A stretch of DNA of 64,000 nt from Argyresthia goedartella (taxonomy: Eukaryota; Arthropoda; Insecta; Lepidoptera; Argyresthiidae), in NCBI GenBank assembly GCA_949825045.1, contig OX463809.1:5731501-5795500 (forward strand), given 5' to 3'. Positions 58,301 to 64,000 of this stretch are shown here, in pieces (the first letter of the stretch is position 1; each line of letters begins with the position of its first letter). The notes beneath the pieces were generated by a model. That model saw only the letters and a list, made by a program, of their open reading frames with translations, did not search any database and had not been told where the DNA came from. The position numbers and the translations under genes were made by a program.

Positions 58301-58450
58301 TTGCAGGCGCACAACTTCACGGCGGGCGCGACGGTGGCGGGGTTCCCCGACTCTGCGTTCGCGCTGGCGGCGCGCCTGCTGCAGCCCGACCCCGCACAGC
58401 GCATCACCGCCGAGCAGGCGCTGCAGCACCCCTTCTTCACGGAGCCCTGA
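34354..58450 (+). CDS. Cdc7: Cdc7 kinase (DDK catalytic subunit), 10 exons, about 549 aa
   Basis: Cdc7, with Dbf4, phosphorylates MCM helicase subunits to fire replication origins in the nucleus. Exons: 34354-34477, 34539-34860, 35290-35383, 47289-47431, 47868-48048, 50946-51116, 52231-52384, 53939-54088, 54368-54534, 58307-58450. All are GT-AG, phases agree, and the total is 1650 nt. Landmarks: Gly loop [13 protein letters not shown] (97-108), FAIKHL with Lys127, [12 protein letters not shown] (212-223), DFGLAQ (233). A Pro/Ala-rich insert separates DFG from a C-x-C...C-x-x-C pair (ATCACW...VCAAC) and [14 protein letters not shown]. The C-lobe ends [13 protein letters not shown]. The Cys pairs and split activation segment are specific to Cdc7. 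The first, 61-bp intron and the ATG at 34354 are least sure. Confidence 0.92.
35384..35936 (+). other. Cdc7 intron 3, first part, no repeat recognised
   Basis: AT-rich intron sequence without open frames of note. Confidence 0.4.
35937..36418. mobile_element. MITE in Cdc7 intron 3
   Basis: TCTTAAGGATTTAGGCAACC at 35937 is mirrored by GGTTTCCTAAATCCTTAAGA ending at 36418. The match extends about 45 bases inward (CACTGCAA...ACTTGTG). It is non-coding, 482 bp. The superfamily was not determined. Confidence 0.8.
36615..36752. repeat. Left arm of an inverted pair flanking the Jockey LINE
   Basis: It shares TTCTGACGGTTGGTGA and several GACCACTTCT words with the reverse complement of 40690-40885. 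Confidence 0.75.
37049..38250 (-). pseudogene. Jockey reverse transcriptase, two frames
   Basis: The first part (37775-38215) has [37 protein letters not shown] and [17 protein letters not shown]. The second (37049-37708) has [20 protein letters not shown], the catalytic box [24 protein letters not shown] and [16 protein letters not shown]. The usual Ala-Phe-Asp block between them is lost to a frameshift. The motifs are of the Jockey type. Confidence 0.92.
38444..39523 (-). pseudogene. Jockey endonuclease domain and linker
   Basis: The N-terminal half (39068-39523) starts [20 protein letters not shown] and has ILLVTETHL and [16 protein letters not shown]. The GGDFNAKH-type strand reads [12 protein letters not shown] after a lesion, so catalytic residues are lost. 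The second half (38444-39037) has [13 protein letters not shown] with the SDH box, then the [10 protein letters not shown] linker leading to RT. Confidence 0.9.
39490..40140 (-). pseudogene. Jockey ORF1 with three zinc knuckles
   Basis: 39829-40092 encodes a nucleic-acid-binding region: [27 protein letters not shown] and [11 protein letters not shown] are CCHC knuckles, preceded by [19 protein letters not shown] stop near 39829 separates it from 39490-39783, which is hydrophilic and ends in a leucine-rich helix ([20 protein letters not shown]). The protein would package LINE RNA. Confidence 0.88.
40191..40689 (+). other. Cdc7 intron 3, repeat-like, no gene
   Basis: No coding frame. Contains PaqCI-like or other simple words only; nothing further recognised. 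Confidence 0.3.
40690..40885. repeat. Right arm of inverted pair flanking the Jockey LINE
   Basis: About seven copies of the short unit AAGTGGTCAAA(T)CCAG or variants, ending in TCACCAACCGTCAGAA. It is inverted relative to 36615-36752. Confidence 0.78.
41115..41558 (-). pseudogene. Tc1-like transposase, C-terminal part (split by Helitron)
   Basis: On the minus strand it has [20 protein letters not shown], the degenerate third acidic box (D to G; the final Glu is not conserved), and a C-terminus with [19 protein letters not shown], stop at 41115-41117. Stops precede it. It joins in sequence with 46490-47038 when the Helitron is removed. Confidence 0.82.
41559..46489 (-). mobile_element. Helitron, about 4.9 kb, both ends intact
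   Basis: The minus-strand 5' end is TCTATACTAATATTATAAAG (ending 46489) and the 3' end is the hairpin CGCGGACGAAGTCGCG then CTAG (41559-41562). The bases outside are A and T, the known Helitron target. It inserted in a Tc1-like element within Cdc7 intron 3. It encodes a Rep/helicase that is broken by a few frameshifts and a nonsense codon. Confidence 0.96.
41747..46043 (-). pseudogene. Helitron Rep/PIF1-helicase polyprotein, frameshifted
   Basis: The enzyme would nick, transfer and unwind the element in rolling-circle transposition. Pieces: 45437-46043 (RERS-type charged repeats, then [18 protein letters not shown] zinc-like pair), 44003-45286 (Rep, HUH box [24 protein letters not shown]), 43713-44099 (Rep tyrosine box [10 protein letters not shown]), 42068-43888 (SF1 helicase: Walker [11 protein letters not shown], Walker [10 protein letters not shown], then [10 protein letters not shown]), and 41747-42067 ([17 protein letters not shown]). 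Frameshifts lie near 45300, 44050 and 43750. A TGA at about 42068-42070 stands where an Arg codon is likely. No start ATG is seen. All catalytic motifs survive, so it decayed recently. Confidence 0.94.
46490..47038 (-). pseudogene. Tc1-like transposase, N-terminal part
   Basis: ATG at 47038 opens a frame with a helix-turn-helix pair ([20 protein letters not shown], then [14 protein letters not shown]) up to 46766. After frameshifts the first catalytic box reads [11 protein letters not shown] (about 46600). The rest continues across the Helitron at 41558. Confidence 0.85.
47440..47725. repeat. Tandem duplication of about 135 bp after Cdc7 exon 4
   Basis: Two copies both start ACTTTCTGACAGTTTCTAAG and end CTTCGTGTCATACATACATC (47438-47575 and 47577-47715), with a few indels between them. 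The first copy begins seven bases after the exon donor at 47432. Confidence 0.88.
48049..48672 (+). other. Cdc7 intron, first part, no repeat recognised
   Basis: AT-rich, no gene. Confidence 0.35.
48673..50048. mobile_element. Non-autonomous hAT element in a Cdc7 intron
   Basis: Ends CAGTGGCGG (48673) and CCGCCACTG (ending 50048) are inverted. The flanks CTTCGATC (48665-48672) and CTTCGATT (50049-50056) form an 8-bp target duplication with one mismatch. The end sequence equals that of the hAT at 25119. I found no transposase coding in it. A hairpin (49197-49347) is nested inside. Confidence 0.85.
49197..49347. mobile_element. Snap-back hairpin element
   Basis: The arms are reverse complements over most of their length: CATGACCCACAATGGAACCT on the left and GGTTCCATTGTGGGTCAGGA on the right. 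An inner palindrome (ACAGTCGCGATTCTA and its complement) lies at 49268-49303. It is probably a foldback MITE. Confidence 0.88.
50057..50945 (+). other. Cdc7 intron, remainder, nothing recognised
   Basis: AT-rich without gene or clear repeat. Confidence 0.35.
51117..52230 (+). other. Cdc7 intron, no gene
   Basis: Some GC-rich, repeat-like sequence (51640-51800), but no inverted ends found. Open frames here are short. Confidence 0.35.
52791..53029. mobile_element. piggyBac-type MITE in a Cdc7 intron
   Basis: Flanked by TTAA at 52787-52790 and 53030-53033. The inverted ends of about 33 bp share CACATCAAAAATAC and GATTTGCACAGCAAA with their complements. The central part has a second inverted block around AGGGTAAAGGGGG / CCCCCTTTATCCTT. 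It is 239 bp with no coding. Confidence 0.87.
53170..53545. repeat. Dispersed repeat, second copy near 52570-52775
   Basis: The blocks GAGC[AT]GTTC[CC]GGTGG and TCTTCATCATCAGTTCCACT recur at 52600-52650 and 53270-53330. Blocks like CCTATCATCAGGTCCTGACG recur at 52750 and 53520. A hairpin (53336-53463, arms about 36 bp from CGAGTTGTTCGA) sits inside the second copy. Confidence 0.65.
54900..55118. repeat. Tandem repeat, period about 125 bp, two copies
   Basis: ACATGGAGCTGAT[CT]TGATGATGGA at 54909 and 55034, each followed by GTGGCCATGG or TTGGCCATGG, AAAACGACGCAAC and TATCGAGTTT. Confidence 0.88.
55222..55626 (+). repeat. Dispersed repeat family A, copy 2 (longest)
   Basis: Begins AGGGTTCCGTACCCGAAGG and ends GACTCGCACTTGACCGGTTT. 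The same blocks are present in 62490-62815 in reverse. No coding. Confidence 0.88.
56290..57345 (+). pseudogene. LINE-associated ORF with PD-(D/E)xK-like motif, frameshifted
   Basis: Pieces in three frames read in order: an N-terminal helical part ([40 protein letters not shown]), then [15 protein letters not shown], a Cys/His cluster ([12 protein letters not shown]...[10 protein letters not shown]), [16 protein letters not shown], then [14 protein letters not shown]...LWDATC, and after a gap [10 protein letters not shown] and [22 protein letters not shown] with a WD about 15 residues on looks like the D...E/D-x-K core of a restriction-like nuclease. I know this ORF type as a repetitive element protein of invertebrates, often downstream of an RT, but no RT is visible here. 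Confidence 0.7.
57420..57500 (+). repeat. LINE/SINE 3' tail-like sequence
   Basis: AGCTACCTCTGAGTTTCTTG followed by GTTCTTCTCTGAGAAG is a repeat end common in Lepidoptera, directly downstream of the previous ORF. Confidence 0.5.
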
Positions 58451-59449
58451 TCGCTCACAGACTCGACAGTGGCGCGGCCGATATTAAGCGCTGCAAGACT
58501 CCTTCAAGGAGACCTGACCGCTCACTGACCCGCCATTAGGTGCCTATGGGCATATATATACAGAAGGCTTCACGTCGTCACAATGCTACCTATATATAGA
58601 AATGTAATGAGGACTATGTTGGCAATTTCTCCCATTGGTGGATAACCCAAAAGTGGTGGCTATTGTGTGTGGAGACTTGTCAGTGTTGATTGGTTTATTT
58701 AGTGCTGTTATATAAATCTGAAAGTGGCGATAGGTCAATCAATAGTTTGACAGGTCTACATGCAAAGTGGCGCTGCCCAAGCGGGTAATTCAAGAACTAC
58801 TCATATTAGACCTCGATGGCAGCTATGTCCGCCTTTTCTCCCGCTTGGTGGCGCTGGCGTTGTAGGCTAAGAGTTTCATTCATTTGAGGTTAGGTTGAAA
58901 AACATGTCACGTGATTTTTGAAATATACTTGACACTGTCAAAATTAACCTCAAATGAGGCCAAAAATATAAAAAGAAGGAAATAGAACTTTAACAGATCC
59001 TCCACGTAGGCCACCACCAGCCCCAGCGCCATCTGCAATGAGCTTTTGAGATAAGGTGCCATTGCGCGGTCTCCAACGTCGTATTCGACCTCGTACATGG
59101 CGACGCGTTAACTAGGAGACTAAGCTCCTACAGTGAATCTATGTAAAACTAAAGATTAGTTAATATGTTGATTATTATTTCTCATTAGGTTCCGCGTTTT
59201 TACCTACGTATCACCGCCCCAATCCATTATAGGCTACAATTATTTTAAATATTCAATAACACTATTTTGTTAAAAAAAAAGTGCCAAAGTAGTATTATGG
59301 CTGAAGTTCTAATAAATCACTTTAGTATACTCATCTCTCACCACTGTTCAGTCAGCCAGAACCAAAGCCAAAATAGATTTAATTAAGTATTTAAGGTTAA
59401 CCTATCTGTTACATTTATACATACAGTTGTAATTGTTATCTACCTAAGT
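58451..59449 (+). other. 3' flank of Cdc7, no further gene
   Basis: The 3' UTR should lie here. I see no convincing AATAAA near the stop; an AATAAA occurs at about 59310. The rest is non-coding. Confidence 0.4.
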
Positions 59450-59653
59450 TACGATCGCGGAGTAGGAAGAATTTCGGTCATTAACATGTTATTACCTGTC
59501 TCTGTCGCTGCCGCGTAAATATATTTACGTCACGCTCGCACAGGTGCTATGATCGCCGTCTGAGCGAGCGTGACGTTAATATATTCTCGCGGAAGCGACA
59601 GAGACAGGTAATACCAGGTTAATGACCGAAATTCTTCCTGCTTCGCGATCGTA
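59450..59653. mobile_element. Snap-back MITE
   Basis: Arms of about 95 bp are reverse complements (ACGATCGCGGAGTAGGAAGA left; its complement at the right, ending ATCGTA), sharing ACCTGTCTCTGTCGCT and TAATATATTTACGTCACGCT-like blocks. TA flanks it. It is related at the end to 27992. Confidence 0.9.
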
Positions 59654-60670
59654 CTCTTGTTACTGAAGAAAATAAGTTGAACAAATACTACACAGACTGT
59701 GTACAACAGAAAGGTGCAACAATATTTGACGGGTTATAAGATAAGGGTCAAGCTGATTCAATAACTTTATACAATTTGTATTGAGAAGACACCCAAATAT
59801 TTTTTTCCCCAATGACCCTATACAACTTGACCACACCTCTATTTTACATGTAGGTTCCAGAAGGCTTTCTTATGATCTGATTCATAATGTAAGCACATAG
59901 GGCTTATCCGGACGGACACTGTGATACAGGCCCTTAGTTACAAGTTGACGCTATCCGTAGCAAAGAATAAAATATAAATTAATATATTTTGCGAGAAGAT
60001 AGTATGATTAGAAAATGTTACCTCGTCTAGGTACTTCCTGTGGGAATGCGGTGTCGATGCGTTTTCATGATGAAAGAGAAGCCGTGTTTTAACCCCTCGC
60101 ACCCCCAGCCACTTGGCGCCGACACAGCTCGTCCCCCAGGCACACTTAAGCCCGCGCGGCGCGCGACACTTGACTGACGTATCAAGTGATTATGTTGAAA
60201 TGGTAACTCTTAGAACTATGAGAGTGCTAAATATGAGTAGCTAATGAAACCCTCTCTTAGTCAATGCAAAACTAATGTCACAGTGACCTTCCTTTATTCT
60301 TGTACCGACATGAGAATCACAGACATCTATGAAAATGGTCCTTCTCGACACAAATCTAGCAGACATGAGAAAAACATCAACAACATATACATGTTATTTG
60401 ATACCTACGTAATCTAAATAACATTACCCTTTCAAAACAATAAAAACATTAGTGTGTTCTTATATAAACTGTTCAATATTTCAGCGTTTGAAATTTTCCA
60501 AAAAAAAGTCCTCGAAAAAGTGTTTTTTTTTAGGCACGTTTGGAATATTTTTTTCTATGAATGACCATAGACAATTGTATCGGATTATAGACTTTGTCTT
60601 ATTGAGCGTCTGGAAAATCTTTAACAGTACCAACATGACAAAAATTGGCCAAAATATACCGGTTTAAAAA
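59654..60670. other. Non-coding, GC-rich patch at 60090-60180
   Basis: No gene. The patch is CpG-rich against an AT-rich background. Confidence 0.4.
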
Positions 60671-60675
60671 AGCGC

Positions 60676-60752
60676 GGGAGCGAGAGCGTCATATGACGCT
60701 TGGGGGACGGACGGTACTCGAGGCGAGCGTCATATGAGGCTTGGGGGATTGT
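60676..60752 (+). repeat. Short tandem repeat, about 43-bp unit, two copies
   Basis: GAGCGTCATATGACGCTTGG and GAGCGTCATATGAGGCTTGG at 60686 and 60725, each followed by GGGGA. Confidence 0.85.
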
Positions 60753-62194
60753 AAGGTTAAGTGTTCACAATAAGTGGATAAGTTGATGGATGGATAAAAC
60801 AAAAAATGTATAAGTTTCGAAAGCTGTCCGAATATCTCAGCTTGAGAGTGATTTCATCGCGCCACACGCTATGAGCGGTGGCCTTGAATGCGCAGTAGTC
60901 ACTTTTCAATACCTGTACAGATGCGCAGTTATTGCCGCCAACGTCGCCCAGCGCTCTTAATACGTTGCGCGACTTTTACACCGCATCCTCTCAGAAGTAC
61001 CTTTATATGGGGCTTGTTAATATGATTAGTAATATTCGATCTCAAGTGCGGAGCCATCCGTGTGTACAAATTAGTGTAGCAACTGACTAGACTTCTGCGC
61101 CGAGCAGACCAGCTCAACTCGTGATGTTAATGCTTCTTCTTACATATCAAAATTCAACAGTATCTAATATATACTGCCTTATATAGTTGTATCCATTAGA
61201 TAAATAAAATAAAAACTAAAAGGAAAAGCATATAGTTATTGTGCCAAAGGCAAATTTACTTGATGAATACTCCTTCGTTTATTCTTAATTATTAAGGTAA
61301 TATTACATATTTGTATGATGGTTATGAAAAAATTTCGTTTTCATAATCAACTTCTCATGTATCACATGAAAATATTGTTTTCCGTTCATACCCAATACCC
61401 ATACCCATACGCCAAAATACCCATAGCGACATGGATAACGTCGTGCCTCGTGGTAAACGTTAGCCATGCGTAGCAGAATCATGTGTGACTGATAGATTGT
61501 CAGTGTCGCGTGTAAGTGTGGAACTTGCTAACTAGCTCAAGTTTCGTTATGATAGCTACAAGTAGGCATCTTAAAGGCTAACCAGTCTACCTACAATGTC
61601 TAGTGACCTTGACAACGGTAATTTCGGATCCGGAAGTGATGCTAATTAATTTTACGAAGGTATGTTTTGTCCTGGTGTACCTACTGTAGGAGAATGAATG
61701 TTGTTCTGAACCTTTAAATATATGGTTACTGGATCACTTGGTCATTGTTTTATTTAAAATAAAGATCGATAGGTTAAATAAATTGGAATCTTGTGCCTTA
61801 ATTATGATTTATTAACTATTATTTTACTTACATACAAAATTGCAGTCATTTCCATCACATGCATGATTTTCATCGTACATGCAACATTATGTACATGTAG
61901 GTATCATCTGTTTAACATTGAATTTAACTAAACAAAAAGTCTAGGTTAATATCAAATACATAGTAAATAATAGCTGCCATTCCTTCCTAGCATCCTGTAC
62001 TTATACTAGTGGCAAATAAATATTATAGAAAAATAATGCGAGTTTTTTCCATTGATGAAGACTAATTCGATAAAAATGCCAAACACTCATCGCCTGGCCA
62101 CAGCTACCTGCGAATACGAAATCGCGTCAATTCGTGCTTAGAAAATTAATAAGAAACTACTCACAAGATCCGTTCACGAAAAAGTGACGATTCT
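60753..62194. other. Non-coding stretch, no gene recognised
   Basis: About 1.4 kb without a convincing frame or repeat boundary. Confidence 0.35.
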
Positions 62195-62225
62195 ACAATC
62201 AATCAATCAAAATTTCTTTATTACT
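62195..62225 (-). repeat. (TTGA)n tail of a minus-strand retroelement
   Basis: CAATCAATCAATCAAAATTT on the plus strand, beside TTTATT, looks like the 3' end of a LINE or SINE on the minus strand. The body could not be assigned. Confidence 0.4.
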
Positions 62226-62489
62226 GGAGATATTACTACATAATTATCAAATGTTATGCGAAGTAACTACTGCGCCTTACATTATATAATTTCCTACATT
62301 TGTTTTCGCCGCGCAGTAATTCGAAGTCGCGGGTAGCTGTTACCTGTGGCTGGGCCGTTACTTTCAATAGCAAGTTATTGAAATTGCACAGCTGAAGCTG
62401 TCCTTTTGTGTATCGCTTAAAAACTACACTAATTAAAATGTCCATGGTTTGCTTGCTAAATAAATGACATTGGTACCACTGATGCATTA

Positions 62490-62815
62490 AAAACCGGTCA
62501 AGTGCGAGTCGAACTCGCGCACGAAGCGTTCCGTACCATCGTACAATGGTAGGGATGGTGTCGACTGAATAGTTTGAATGCATAGCAAAATGTTTACAAA
62601 GTTATTGGTTACTTTCACACTTCATGTACGTAACTAGATAAATAAATGATTTTATTGTTTTGTAGTATTTGTTGTTATAGCGGCAACAGAAATACATCAT
62701 CTGTGAAAATTTCAACTGTCTAACTATCACGGTTTATGAGATACAGCCTGGTGACAGACGGACAGCGGAGTCTTAGTAATAGGGCCCCGTTTTACTCTTT
62801 GGGTACGGAACCATA
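62490..62815 (-). repeat. Dispersed repeat family A, copy 3
   Basis: Reverse of 55222-55626, from AAAACCGGTCAAGTGCGAGT to TTTGGGTACGGAACC, with an inner deletion. Confidence 0.88.
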
Positions 62816-62945
62816 AAAGCCAAAGCTCACCTTTTGGGTACGGAACCCTGAAAACTAAAGCTCACCATATTACTGTAGTACCATTTATTTATTTTAAGAC
62901 ACACCAACGGTACATTAACAAATTCAACAAGGTTTGACATGCATT

Positions 62946-63232
62946 TCCCAGATGGGGTGGCAGAAGCAAAACTTCACTTAAATTTAACATTTTTATGTAT
63001 TTTTTACAAATGTCATGGTTTTGGCAGGTTTTATGGTTTTGACAGGTGTTACTATTTCGACAGGTTTAATAAATAGTTTTTAATACTACGCATTTATGTG
63101 AAACGTTATTGTAACTGAGATGTCTGAGCCTCTGCCACGCCGTCTGAGAGTTTTCGGTTGAGTTAGCTGTCAAAAATAGTGACAACTGTAAAAAAAACTA
63201 TGTGAAGTTGTGTCTCTGCCACCCCATCTGAG
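62946..63232. mobile_element. MITE with 30-bp inverted ends
   Basis: CAGATGGGGTGGCAGA near 62949 and TCTGCCACCCCATCTG ending near 63230 are inverted, followed inward by AACTTCAC and GTGAAGTT. The middle has repeated TTTTGGCAGGTTTTATGG words. No coding. Confidence 0.85.
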
Positions 63233-63539
63233 AAAAGACGTGTTATTGCTGTGCTCTCTGTGATAACACGTCACGACCCCTCTTGACGAGGGGGTGTACC
63301 ACGGGTAGATATTTTGTTACCTGTGGAACTACTGGTCCGCTTGGTTGTTCCACGGGACAGCGTGTCACTGGTACCAATCAAGTTTTTCTCCGTAGATTTC
63401 TATCGAAGTCTATCTATTACGAAGTTTGCGGCAATAAGAAGGTATATCTACAGCACACAACCTAAAACACATATTTGAACGAAACATTCTTGAGCTGCTT
63501 GAGGGAGCAGATCCTTTATTTAACTTAGCGATGACTCAG

Positions 63540-63829
63540 GCCACTTCCTCACCACGTCGGTACCGTTTCTGTACAGATTATTTAGATTTTTTTCGCACTG
63601 GCGCGGTGTGTTTTCGGTACGTTCATTCGATATTGTGAGTTTATAGCGCGGCGGAACTGGGGCGGGGGAGAGGCCAGCCACTCCGTACAAATTCTGTTCA
63701 GAGGCGCGTGTGCGCTCGGTAGAGAAGCTGTAGCGAAACGAGTCGGTCGGATCGCTCTCATTTAATTACATGCGCTCGGTAAAGGCTCTGTACAGATTCT
63801 GTACCGTACCGAACCTGTGAGGAAGTGGC
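63540..63829. mobile_element. MITE with GCCACTTCCTCAC ends
   Basis: GCCACTTCCTCAC at 63540 and GTGAGGAAGTGGC ending 63829 are perfect 13-bp inverted ends. Further inward GGTACCGTTTCTGTACAGA is mirrored by TCTGTACCGTACC. It is 290 bp and non-coding. Confidence 0.85.
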
Positions 63830-64000
63830 TTCAGCTCTTCCCAAAACAACCATCTGACAAATTGTAGTCTCCTAATGCTGACTTTTCTTGAACTTATTTT
63901 TATTTATTTTTTCGCTTGTAAGGCAGCTTATCTAGCACGTATGACATGATCTGAGATCTGTGCTGTGTTACCAAAATCTAGCGCTGCAGGTGTAGGAAGT

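Noticed and set aside
58207..58458. 83-codon minus-strand frame
   Set aside because: Antisense to the last Cdc7 exon.
63283..63465. Small plus-strand frame with repeated TTG and CG words
   Set aside because: Translates a short degenerate repeat (TGTACCACGGG-like units); no domain and no splice support.
1..64000. tRNA genes, CRISPR arrays and bacterial operons
   Set aside because: No cloverleaf with a discernible anticodon arm, no regularly spaced repeat array and no bacterial gene organisation was seen; the sequence is insect nuclear DNA.

Overview
This is a repeat-dense stretch of insect nuclear DNA, almost certainly from a moth or butterfly. It is AT-rich, has spliced genes with GT-AG introns, and shows no bacterial gene organisation. 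The mobile elements are of kinds common in Lepidoptera: a Helitron with the usual lepidopteran ends, DIRS, piggyBac, RTE/Jockey/CR1-like LINEs, a DD37D mariner and many snap-back MITEs. Nothing here was compared with a database; all family names come from motifs read in the sequence.

Only two ordinary host genes can be supported. On the minus strand at 630-1542 is a three-exon gene for a mitochondrial CISD3-like protein with two CDGSH iron-sulfur motifs (137 aa). On the plus strand at 34354-58450 is a ten-exon gene for the replication-initiation kinase Cdc7 (about 549 aa). Its exons are short and GC-rich, and its introns are filled with transposons. The 11.9-kb third intron holds a MITE, a Jockey LINE, and a Tc1-like element split by a complete Helitron. 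Intron 5 of the kinase region (48049-50945) holds a hAT-type element, and the last intron holds a 3.5-kb block between long inverted repeats.

From 1 to 34 kb the window is mostly a graveyard of transposable elements. In order these are: the start of a copia-type gag cut by the window edge; a MITE; an apparently intact piggyBac element (3703-7237) with TTAA duplications; a decayed RTE LINE; a SINE with a 5S rRNA-like head; a 5'-truncated LINE whose 3' UTR carries a very long inverted repeat; a gypsy LTR element (11267-17264) interrupted by an intact DD37D mariner (13574-14882); a nearly complete DIRS element (19186-25110) with terminal inverted repeats and an internal complementary region; a deletion-derived hAT element (25119-26992) directly abutting it; a MITE carrying a LINE fragment; and a larger CR1-like LINE (29025-32880).

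After the kinase gene (58.5-64 kb) I see no coding gene, only MITEs, short tandem repeats and a copy of a dispersed repeat also seen near 7.6 kb and 55.2 kb.

The host genes do not form a pathway together. The main biological interest is the layering of the transposons, the one element that looks intact enough to be mobile (piggyBac) and another with an intact transposase (mariner), and the DIRS element, whose ends and internal junction can be matched base by base. I found no clear sign of an undescribed cellular system.
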